From Deltaproteobacteria bacterium (lineage in GTDB: Bacteria > Myxococcota_A > UBA9160 > JAJDAL01): DNA of 64,000 bases. Of the stretch, positions 19,196 through 27,208 are shown in pieces. The notes under the pieces were generated by a model. That model was not told the DNA's origin, made no database searches, and saw nothing but the letters and a program-made list of their open reading frames with translations. Where the stretch lies: the NCBI GenBank assembly GCA_029261875.1, contig JAJDAL010000025.1, positions 124,001-188,000 on the forward strand, written 5' to 3'. Positions within the stretch are counted from its first letter, which is position 1. Each line of letters starts with the position of its first letter. The translations under genes were made by a program, and so were the position numbers.

Positions 19196-19272
19196 GCGCC
19201 TACAGTAGCCCCAGCGCGCCGTTCCGGAATCTCCTTTGTGATTCTCCGCCCGGGTCTCTAGGGTTTGGCTCC

Positions 19273-20649
19273 GTGACCGGATTCAAGTGGGTGTTCTGTG
19301 GGCTGGCGTTCGGCGTCGGCGTGGCGTGCGGCGAGGTGGAGCCCGCTTCGCGCCTGATGCTGCTCGTCAGCGTGGACACCTTGCGGGCCGACCACTTGGG
19401 GAACGACGCCCGGGAGGAGGGAGAGGCCTCCGCGACGCCGACGCTCGATGCCCTGGCTGCGGACAGCCAGGTCTTCGCGTCCGCCTACGCGCCGAGTTCC
19501 TTTACCCTGCCTTCGGTGTCTTCGATGCTGACCGGTCTGCATCCGGAGCTTCTGGGGATACGCCACAACGAAGCGATCGTTCCCTCCGCCACCGCGACCT
19601 TGGCGGTGCTGCTGCGCGAGCACGGATATCGAACCGGTGCCGTGGTGAGCAATTTCGTGTTGCGTCGGGCGGCGGGGTTGGATCGGGGCTTCGAGATTTA
19701 CGACGACACCTTTCCCGAGCGGGAACAAAATCGGCCGGTCCCCGAACGCGTGGCCCGCGACACCACCGACGCCGCGCTCGACGTCCTCGACCGACTGACA
19801 TCCGGCGCTGCGCCGATTTTTCTGTGGGTTCACTACCAAGACCCCCACGGTCCCTACACCCCCCCGCCGGGTTTTCGCGAGCGCTTTCTCGCGCGGGAGA
19901 GAGCCGCGGAGGGGGGGGCGCGGGTGCTCGAACGCGCGAAGGATTTTCGGGGGATTGGCGGGATTCCCGACTACCAGGTGATCGGGGATGCGCGGGATGT
20001 CGGCTTCTATCGAGCCGGTTATCGCGGAGAGATCGCGTACCTCGATGGCGAGGTGGGGCGACTGTTGGCCGGTGTGCGGACCCGGGGGCTCTTCGATCAC
20101 GCCACGATTGCGTTCGCCGCCGATCACGGCGAGTCCCTCGGGGAGGAGGATCTTTGGTTCGCCCACGGCGAGCGGCTCTCGGAGTCCTTGATTCGCGTAC
20201 CCCTCTGGTTCCGCATTCCGGGGCGCGCCGGCAGCCTTCGCACGGACGTTGCATCGCTTCTCGATCTCGCGCCGACGCTGCTGGTCCGGGCCGGTGTCCC
20301 CCCCGAGCGTTTGCCGCCGGGCAGGGACCTGTTGGCCGAGGCTGGGGAAGACGCTTCCAGTCGCGTGTTTCTCGCCCTGCTCGAACACGCCACGGTTCCG
20401 CGAATGGGATTGATTGCGGATGACTGGAAACTCCTGCTTCGCTTCCAGGACCGGCGTTGGAGCACGCAATTGTTCCGCCTCGGCACGGATGGGCCCGATC
20501 TCGCGACCCCGGTTCCCGAAGTCGCCCAACGCATGCGCGAAGAACTGGGCCGGTGGGCCAAGCAAGCGGAAGGTGCGGCGCGAGCCGCACGTCAGAACTT
20601 GAGTGCGGAAGATCGAGAAAAGCTCCGGGCGTTGGGTTACGCACCGTAG
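19273..20649 (+). CDS. Lipoprotein of the alkaline-phosphatase superfamily ('sulfatase')
   Basis: 458 residues from GTG 19273. A type II signal peptide with lipobox VGVAC puts the lipidated Cys at residue 19, so the protein should be membrane-anchored and periplasmic or surface-facing. The metal-site start LLVSVDTLRADHLG contains Asp35; the second site is AADHGESLGEE. The nucleophile region reads SSFTLPSVSSMLTG, with Thr78 where true sulfatases have Cys/Ser of C/S-x-P-x-R, so no formylglycine is expected. A phosphodiesterase or phosphoglycol/phosphoethanolamine transfer role is as likely as sulfatase. The last motif, LSAEDREKLRALGY, recurs in all three sulfatase-like proteins here. The TMTC-like gene follows 12 bp downstream. 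Confidence 0.8.
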   Translation: MTGFKWVFCGLAFGVGVACGEVEPASRLMLLVSVDTLRADHLGNDAREEGEASATPTLDALAADSQVFASAYAPSSFTLPSVSSMLTGLHPELLGIRHNEAIVPSATATLAVLLREHGYRTGAVVSNFVLRRAAGLDRGFEIYDDTFPEREQNRPVPERVARDTTDAALDVLDRLTSGAAPIFLWVHYQDPHGPYTPPPGFRERFLARERAAEGGARVLERAKDFRGIGGIPDYQVIGDARDVGFYRAGYRGEIAYLDGEVGRLLAGVRTRGLFDHATIAFAADHGESLGEEDLWFAHGERLSESLIRVPLWFRIPGRAGSLRTDVASLLDLAPTLLVRAGVPPERLPPGRDLLAEAGEDASSRVFLALLEHATVPRMGLIADDWKLLLRFQDRRWSTQLFRLGTDGPDLATPVPEVAQRMREELGRWAKQAEGAARAARQNLSAEDREKLRALGYAP

Positions 20650-20661
20650 TACCGTTGCGGC

Positions 20662-22323
20662 GTGTCGCGGTTCCTACGGCAATGGCTTCTTGCGTTGGCC
20701 CTCGTTGCCGCAACTGCTGCGATCTACGCCCCGGTCCGCAATCACGCGTTTCTCAACTACGACGACGACATCTACTTCACTGACAATCCGCACGCCGCGC
20801 TCGGCCTGTCCCTCGATGGCCTAGCGTGGGCGATGACCTCGGATTACGCGGGGAATTGGTTCCCCGTGACCTGGTTGTCCATTCTCGCCGATGCGGAGCT
20901 GCACGGATTGAGTTCTTCCGGCGTGCATGTTGCGAACGTGGTGCTCCACATATTGAGCACGCTGCTCCTTTTCGGATGGTTTGCGCGCTCGACGGGGGCC
21001 ATCGGGCGCAGTGCCTTCGTGGCAGCGGTGTTTGCCCTGCACCCGCTCCACGTGGAATCGGTCGCCTGGGCGACGGAACGCAAAGACGTGCTTTCGGGCC
21101 TGTTCTGGATGCTCACGCTATGGGCCTATGCGCGCTACGCCGCCCGTCCCGGGCTCCTGCGCTACGCGGGAGTGGTGTTGTGTTTTGTGTTGGGGCTGAT
21201 GGCCAAGCCCATGCTCGTCACGCTCCCCTTCGTCCTGATTCTGCTCGACACCTGGCCCCTCGGGCGGATTCGAGCGGGCGCAGGAACGCGCGCGGTCGGG
21301 CGAATCGTTCTGGAGAAAGTTCCCTTGCTGTTGATCTCGCTCGGGGCGTGCGCGCTGACGCTTTGGGCCCAGAGTGACGGCATCGCGACACTGACGCGGA
21401 TTTCCATCGGAACCCGCATCGCCAACGCGGCGCTCGCCTATGCGCGCTATGTCGAACTGGCGTCTTGGCCGCGGGATCTCGCGGTCTTCTACCCGCATCC
21501 GGGCGCCGACGTTTCCCTGGCGGCGTCGGGGGCGGCGGGCGTCGCCTTGCTGGGAATGAGCACGGCGGTATTGCTCCAGTGGAGCCGGCGTCCGTATCTG
21601 GCGGTGGGATGGTTTTGGTTTCTCGGGACGTTGATTCCCGTGATCGGTTTGGTTCAAGTCGGGAGCCAGGCCCTCGCGGATCGGTACACCTACATCCCCT
21701 TGGTGGGACTGTCGTTGATGGTTGCGTGGGCGGGGTTCGCGATCCTGGTGCGGGGATTGAAAGCGCCGCGGCTCGCGGCGTTGCTGGCGCTGGGATGCGT
21801 GGTGGCGCTTGGCGCGGGAACGATCCGCCAGGTACGACACTGGAAGAATAGCGAGACGCTTTTCGAACACGCCCTGGCCGTAACCCGCGACAACCACATC
21901 GCTCACACGCATCTGGGACTCGCGAAACTCGAACGCGGAGCGGTTCGCGAAGGGATCGATCACTATCGGGTTGCGGTCGAAATCCGCCCGGACTTTCTCG
22001 AAGTCGTGAACAACCTGGCATGGATCCTCGCCACCCACCCGGATGCAACTTTCGTGGAGCCCGCCGAAGCGTTGCGGCTCGCCGAGCGCGCTTCGGTTCT
22101 ATCGGGGAATCACAACCCGGCCGTTCTCGACACGCTCGCAGCCGCCCACGCGGCGGCGGGGAACTTTTCCGAGGCCGTGCGCATCGGGCGCCGAGCCATG
22201 CGACTCGCGCGCGTGGGGGGGAACCCCGCGCTCGAAGATTCGATTCGCGTTCATCTCGACGCCTACCAGGCGGGCTCGCGCTACCGCGACCCCGAGGCAC
22301 CGAAGGCGCTGCCGGATTCCTAG
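20662..22323 (+). CDS. TMTC-like membrane protein with C-terminal TPR
   Basis: 553 residues from GTG 20662. Helix 1 is followed by VRNHAFLNYDDDIYFTDNP, and later come HPLHVESVAWATERKDVLSGLFW and GLMAKPMLVTLPFVLILLD. These motifs recur in bacterial homologues of the TMTC O-mannosyltransferases (GT-C fold), in which the DDD of the first loop is thought to be catalytic. About ten helices precede a soluble C-terminal segment (from about 390) with TPR-like helices (HTHLGLAKLERGAVREGIDHYR and NNLAWILATHPDA). It is probably co-transcribed with the sulfatase-like lipoprotein. The stop overlaps that of the convergent TPR lipoprotein by 4 bp. Substrate unknown; a similar gene is at 51358. Confidence 0.78.
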   Translation: MSRFLRQWLLALALVAATAAIYAPVRNHAFLNYDDDIYFTDNPHAALGLSLDGLAWAMTSDYAGNWFPVTWLSILADAELHGLSSSGVHVANVVLHILSTLLLFGWFARSTGAIGRSAFVAAVFALHPLHVESVAWATERKDVLSGLFWMLTLWAYARYAARPGLLRYAGVVLCFVLGLMAKPMLVTLPFVLILLDTWPLGRIRAGAGTRAVGRIVLEKVPLLLISLGACALTLWAQSDGIATLTRISIGTRIANAALAYARYVELASWPRDLAVFYPHPGADVSLAASGAAGVALLGMSTAVLLQWSRRPYLAVGWFWFLGTLIPVIGLVQVGSQALADRYTYIPLVGLSLMVAWAGFAILVRGLKAPRLAALLALGCVVALGAGTIRQVRHWKNSETLFEHALAVTRDNHIAHTHLGLAKLERGAVREGIDHYRVAVEIRPDFLEVVNNLAWILATHPDATFVEPAEALRLAERASVLSGNHNPAVLDTLAAAHAAAGNFSEAVRIGRRAMRLARVGGNPALEDSIRVHLDAYQAGSRYRDPEAPKALPDS

Positions 22324-24788
22324 CTGGGATCGGGGGCGAGGGCGTTGCGCAGTCGGGTCACTTCATTGCGCGCGTCTTCGGAGCCGGGAAACTCCGTGCC
22401 CATCTCCACCGCCGTCGTGAAGGACTCCAGCGCCTCCTCGTGTTCGTCGAGAGCGCGGTGGGCAAGGCCCTTGTGGTAGTAGAAAAGCGGGTTGGGCGCG
22501 CTCTCGGACAGGGCGAGTTCGACGGCTTCGTCGAAGTGTCCAAGCGCCTGGCCGTGCATCGCCCGCTGCATGTAGATCAACCCCAAGGTGTCCGCGATGT
22601 GGGGGCTGCCTTTGAGTCGGGTTCCCGCTTCGAGGGCGAGAAGCTCCGCACGCTCCAGGTCGATTCCCTCCTGGGCCAGGAGGTAGGCGAGGTCGTTCTT
22701 GGCACCCGGCAGGTCTTCGCGCTCGGCGATGACACTCTCGAGCATCGCCTTGGCTTTGTCCCGTTGATCCGTCGTGAGATACAGGCGCGCCAGGATCAGA
22801 CGACCGGAAACCGGCAGCGCGCCGACCTTCTGCGCCTCTTCGAAGGAACCGATGGCTTCCAGGAGTTGTCCTTCGCGTTGGTAGAGTTCGACCACCAGGT
22901 GCGCGGCGCCCAACAGGTTGGGGGCCGCGTTGAAGGCTTGCACCGCGTCCTGCAACGCCATGGCGGATTCGCCCCGCTGTGCCAGCAACCTCGCCCGCAT
23001 GAGCAGGATGCCTGCGGGAACCCCTCCGGCTTCGATCACCTGATTCAGGCGCTCGAGGGCGACATCGCCTTCTCCCGCGGCCAGATCGAAGCGAATCAAA
23101 TTGCGCATGATGTCGGTGTTGAGCGGGCTGCGGGCATGGGCGGCGATCAGTAGCTGCCGGGCGCGTTCGGGTTGCTCTCCGCCTTCCCGCGCGGCGAATT
23201 CGAGGACTGCGAGGGTGGGGGGATTCGGTTCCGACAAGAGTTTGAGCAGCGCGCGCAGGCCGCGGATCCGTCGGCCGCTTTCGTACAGGCAACGAACCAG
23301 CATCACGCGTTGGCCCTGGCTGAGCGGGGCACCGCGACTGTGGATCGCGCGAAGGTCCTGGAGGGCGTCGCGCCAACGCCCGGCGTCGTGGCTGATTTCC
23401 GCTCGCACCGCATGGCTGTTCAGGGAAAAGCCGGGTTCCAATTCGATCGTGCGATTGATGGCATGTTGCGCGGCTTCGAGGTTTCCGATCTTGCGTTCGG
23501 CGCTCGCCAGCAGCCGGAGGGCATCCGGCGATTCGTTCTCGCGGACCAATTGGCGCAACACCACCGCCGCTTCGTCGGCTCGCCCACTGCGGAACTCCCG
23601 CTGTGCCACGGCCAATTGCGTGCGGGGATGTGTCGGGAATTCCGCTTCCAGGCGATCGACGATCTGGTCCGCCTCGTCTGGGTCTCCGACCTGGTAGCGG
23701 TACATGAGGTTCGCGGCTTCGGCCAAGGCGGCGGGCGGGTCGAGGTTCAAGGTGGTCTCACGTCGAAGGTGCGCCACCGCGTCTTCGGGCCGCTTCGTAA
23801 CGGCCAAGAAGCGCACATAGGCCAAATGTCCGCGAAAATCCGCCGGGCGCGCTTCGAGCAATTCGCGGTAGACGGCTTCCGGGTCGCGTCCCGCATCGGC
23901 TTCGAGATCGGCCAGGCGAATCCACGCCTGGACGTTGCCCGGTTCGACCTCGAGGTTCTTGCGAAGCGCCCATTGTTGCAGCGCGGGGTCTTCCAGATCT
24001 CGCGCGAGCTTCACCGCGTAGCGCGCCACCCGCCGGGATTCCTCGGGGTCGCCGCTGCCCGCCGCCTGCTCGAAGGCGGCTTCGAGCGCGGTGGGAACTT
24101 GATCCACGTGTCCGGGCCACGAAGAGTAGATCTTGGCGCGTTTCAGCAACGCGCGTGACGCGGACGCCGGGTCGTTTCCATTCAGTTCGGCCGCACGTTC
24201 GAACGCGAGAAGGGCGGTTTCGAAGGTGTCGTCTTCCGCGCTACCGCCCTCGAGTTGACGTTGTCGGATGAACGCTTCGTGAACACTGCCCATGTGCCAG
24301 TGTGCCTGGGGGTCTTCGGGGGTGATCTCGAGGGCGCGTTCGGCGTGGGCCAAGGCCAGCTTGGGTCGCGAGTGAAGCACGGCGAGGGCCGAGCGTCGCA
24401 GATGTGCCAAGGCGTTGTCGGGTTCGCGCTCGAGGACGCTGTCGATCAGTTGTGCGGCGCTTCCCGGGTCATCGCGAAAAAGGAAGATGGCTTCGTCGAG
24501 GGCCGCGTCCGTGCGCGATGGATCGAGCCTGCGGGTTTCGCGAAAGAAGAAGATGGCTTCGGAAGTGTTGCCCTGGCTCGCGAGTACACTCGCCAGTCGA
24601 TAGGTGACCTCGGGGTCGTCCGGTGCCACGCGAAGCGCGCTGCGCAGGGCGAGGAGGGCTTCCTTGTGATCGCCTGCGGCCGTTGCGGCGGCGGCACTCT
24701 CCATGTACTCAGCCGCTTTTTCGCGGTGGTCCGAGCAGGCGAAGAGAAGCGCCGCCAGGGCCAGGAGCGCCCCGTGGCGCCACTTCAA
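22320..24788 (-). CDS. PrsT-like TPR lipoprotein (exosortase/PEP-CTERM system)
   Basis: 822 residues. A short signal peptide ends in lipobox LFAC with Cys18, then TPR-like helix pairs fill almost the entire protein (for instance HKEALLALRSALRVAPDDPEV and HAERALEITPEDPQAHWHMG). The size, lipid anchor and TPR content match the PrsT family (PEP-CTERM system TPR lipoprotein), which is encoded with exosortase-dependent exopolysaccharide systems. The five PEP-CTERM genes 5 kb away support that reading. A scaffold or assembly role in the periplasm is inferred. The ATG start overlaps the stop of the second TPR lipoprotein (ATGA), so the pair is translated together. Confidence 0.78.
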   Translation of the reverse strand: MKWRHGALLALAALLFACSDHREKAAEYMESAAAATAAGDHKEALLALRSALRVAPDDPEVTYRLASVLASQGNTSEAIFFFRETRRLDPSRTDAALDEAIFLFRDDPGSAAQLIDSVLEREPDNALAHLRRSALAVLHSRPKLALAHAERALEITPEDPQAHWHMGSVHEAFIRQRQLEGGSAEDDTFETALLAFERAAELNGNDPASASRALLKRAKIYSSWPGHVDQVPTALEAAFEQAAGSGDPEESRRVARYAVKLARDLEDPALQQWALRKNLEVEPGNVQAWIRLADLEADAGRDPEAVYRELLEARPADFRGHLAYVRFLAVTKRPEDAVAHLRRETTLNLDPPAALAEAANLMYRYQVGDPDEADQIVDRLEAEFPTHPRTQLAVAQREFRSGRADEAAVVLRQLVRENESPDALRLLASAERKIGNLEAAQHAINRTIELEPGFSLNSHAVRAEISHDAGRWRDALQDLRAIHSRGAPLSQGQRVMLVRCLYESGRRIRGLRALLKLLSEPNPPTLAVLEFAAREGGEQPERARQLLIAAHARSPLNTDIMRNLIRFDLAAGEGDVALERLNQVIEAGGVPAGILLMRARLLAQRGESAMALQDAVQAFNAAPNLLGAAHLVVELYQREGQLLEAIGSFEEAQKVGALPVSGRLILARLYLTTDQRDKAKAMLESVIAEREDLPGAKNDLAYLLAQEGIDLERAELLALEAGTRLKGSPHIADTLGLIYMQRAMHGQALGHFDEAVELALSESAPNPLFYYHKGLAHRALDEHEEALESFTTAVEMGTEFPGSEDARNEVTRLRNALAPDPS

Positions 24789-27208
24789 TTCGAGGGTACG
24801 GCCAAGCGTGCGATCGCCGCCTGAGCCGCCTCCGATTCCGGGAAGTCACCCGCGCCGACCGCTTTGCGCAACGTGGCCAGGGCGGTCTTGGGGTCTCCGG
24901 CTGCGAGCTGCGCCAAACCGAGGCGGTACTGAATGGAAGGCGAGTTCGGTTGTGCGGCAAGCGCACTTTCGAATGTCTTTTGAGCCGCCTTCGCATCGCC
25001 GCTCTTGAGTTCCACCCAACCGAGTGTGTCGAGCACTTCCGGAGAAGGGTCGACGCGCGCCGCGCGTTTGGCCAAGTCCAGCGCAAAGGGCAATTCCTTG
25101 CCGCGCTCGGCGAGAATCCAAGCCAGGTTGTTCGCGGCACCGGAATGGCCCGGGTTGGCTTGAAGGACCGTTCGAAGGCGTTTTTCTGCTTCGTCCTCTC
25201 GCCCGGCGGCCGCCAGGATCTGCGCGCCGAAGAAGGCGCCATCCGAGGAGTTGGGATCCAATTCGGCGGACTTGTCGAACAGGCCGACGGCCTTCAGAAC
25301 ATCGCCCTTGGCGGAGGCGACGTGTCCCAACCCGATCAGCGCTTCGGCGTTCTCGGGGTCGAGTTCTGCAGCCCGCTCGAATGCCTTCTCTGCGGCCGCC
25401 GTATCCTTTCGGTGAATCAGCAGGCGCCCGCGCAGAACGTAGAGTGAGGCTTGCTCCGGACGCTTGGCGAGTGCGGCGTCGACGCGCGCCAGGGCGGGGG
25501 CGGTGCGATCGGTTGCGGCCTCGTTTTCGACGAGAAAGCGCAAGGCATTCTCGTTCTCTTCGGCACTGAGGTCGAGATCGCTCTTTTCGATCAGTCGAAT
25601 GGCAGCGGCGGGGCCGTTTTCCACGCGTTCGATCGCCGCCAGCTCGACCAATGCGATCGAGGGCGGCGCGTTTTGCTTCGTGAGTGCAATGACGATGCGC
25701 CGCGCCTGGGCATAGTCGCCGAGTGCCGTCGCCGACCGCGCGCCGATCGAATAGGCGTCGGGTCCGCGAAAACCGCGGGTGCGAACGTAGGATCGAGAAA
25801 AGCCCAGGGCATCGTCGAAGTTCCCCATGGCGAAATAGATTCGCGCCATGGCGAGTTCGGCATCCGTCGCACCTTGGTCCGCTCGCACGGCTTCCCGGTA
25901 TTCCGCGAGGGCACGGCGATGATTGCCGAGTTGTTGGGCGGCCTGGCCCGCGAGGTAGCGGGCTCCGGCGTTGTTGGGCCAGCGGTTGATGCCCGCCTCG
26001 AAGGCACTGAGCGCTGCCTGGGGGTTGCCGCGTGCGAGCAGGATGCGTCCGCGGATCAGTTCCCGGTAGGCGGGTTCCGACAGCTCTGCCGCGATGGCTT
26101 CAGCGCGATCCAGTTCGCCCATGTCGATGAGCAGGTCCGCCTGAGTGAATCGCAGCCCACCCGCATCGCCGGTGGCCCGCTCGATGGCGCGTTCGATGGC
26201 TTCGCGCGCGGCTGCGGAGTCGTTTTGTTGTTGGTGGAAACGGGCGAGCTTGAGCCATGCCTCGCCGGAATCGAAGGTGTCCGCGGTTTCCTCGAGAATC
26301 GTTCGCGCTTCGTCCTTTTCGCCCGCGTGCGTCAGCTCGTCCGCGAGTAGCGCGCGCAGCTCATAGCTCTCGGGGACCTCTTCTACCGCGCGGCGCCAAG
26401 AGGGGATGATTTCATCGGTTGCGTCGATCTTGCGGAAGAAGTCCGAGGCGACGCGCAAGGTGTGGACGTCTCCCGGAAACTGCTCCACGCATTCCGTGTA
26501 CGTCTTCTTGGCCGCGTCCTCGTTGTCGCTTTCTTCGTAGTAGCCTGCGAGTGCCACGCAGGCGCGGAGTTGCAGGCCGGGCTCTCCCTTGGCCGCCACT
26601 TCGCGCAGATGCAATACGACTTTCTCTCCCTCGTCCACGCGCTCGAGCTTGAGCAGCGCGCCCGCCCGAAGCACCAAACCGTTGGTGTCATCGGGGGCGA
26701 TCTGAAGCAACCGATCGGCGTCTGCCAGAGCATCTTCGTAATGGCCTGCCGCCATGTTGGCCTGGCCGCGCCCGTGCAATACGCCCGTATGTTCGGGGCT
26801 GACTTCCAGCACGCGCGTGGCGGAGCGAATCGCTTCCTCGTTTTGACGCGTCCCGAACAGGGTGGAGGTCAACAACAAGCCCGAGCGAACCGCGTACTCG
26901 TCGGTTTCTGCAGCCTTTTGCAGAGGCCAGATGGCGCGCGTGTGCTGTCCGGTTTGGAGCAGGGCGACGCCCAGTAAATGGTTGGCTTCGGGGTTGCTGG
27001 GTTCGACGGCGAGAACTTCGCGGAGGATTCCGATCGACTCGCTAAACTCGCCCCCTTCCTGCAGTGCGTTCGCTTCGGCGAGACGCGCTTCGAAGTTGGC
27101 TTGGCATCCGAGGCAAAGAAGTGCCACGAAGGCGCACCCCAGCAGCGCTCGAGTAGCGCGAGCCCAGTGCTCGCCGCGGTGAGCGAGGTTCGAATTGACA
27201 GACGACAT
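24785..27208 (-). CDS. PrsT-like TPR lipoprotein, second copy
   Basis: 807 residues from ATG 27208. The frame extends upstream to 27316 but would then carry an implausibly long leader ahead of the signal peptide. The lipobox is LCLGC with Cys35, followed by continuous TPR units (for example EFSESIGILREVLAVEPSNPEANHLLG and AAEKAFERAAELDPENAEALIGLG). Like its downstream partner it resembles the TPR lipoproteins of the PEP-CTERM/exosortase system. It is the first gene of a two-gene minus-strand operon. Its start region overlaps on the other strand the 5' end of the divergent sulfatase-TPR gene, so the regulatory space is very small. Confidence 0.76.
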   Translation of the reverse strand: MSSVNSNLAHRGEHWARATRALLGCAFVALLCLGCQANFEARLAEANALQEGGEFSESIGILREVLAVEPSNPEANHLLGVALLQTGQHTRAIWPLQKAAETDEYAVRSGLLLTSTLFGTRQNEEAIRSATRVLEVSPEHTGVLHGRGQANMAAGHYEDALADADRLLQIAPDDTNGLVLRAGALLKLERVDEGEKVVLHLREVAAKGEPGLQLRACVALAGYYEESDNEDAAKKTYTECVEQFPGDVHTLRVASDFFRKIDATDEIIPSWRRAVEEVPESYELRALLADELTHAGEKDEARTILEETADTFDSGEAWLKLARFHQQQNDSAAAREAIERAIERATGDAGGLRFTQADLLIDMGELDRAEAIAAELSEPAYRELIRGRILLARGNPQAALSAFEAGINRWPNNAGARYLAGQAAQQLGNHRRALAEYREAVRADQGATDAELAMARIYFAMGNFDDALGFSRSYVRTRGFRGPDAYSIGARSATALGDYAQARRIVIALTKQNAPPSIALVELAAIERVENGPAAAIRLIEKSDLDLSAEENENALRFLVENEAATDRTAPALARVDAALAKRPEQASLYVLRGRLLIHRKDTAAAEKAFERAAELDPENAEALIGLGHVASAKGDVLKAVGLFDKSAELDPNSSDGAFFGAQILAAAGREDEAEKRLRTVLQANPGHSGAANNLAWILAERGKELPFALDLAKRAARVDPSPEVLDTLGWVELKSGDAKAAQKTFESALAAQPNSPSIQYRLGLAQLAAGDPKTALATLRKAVGAGDFPESEAAQAAIARLAVPSN

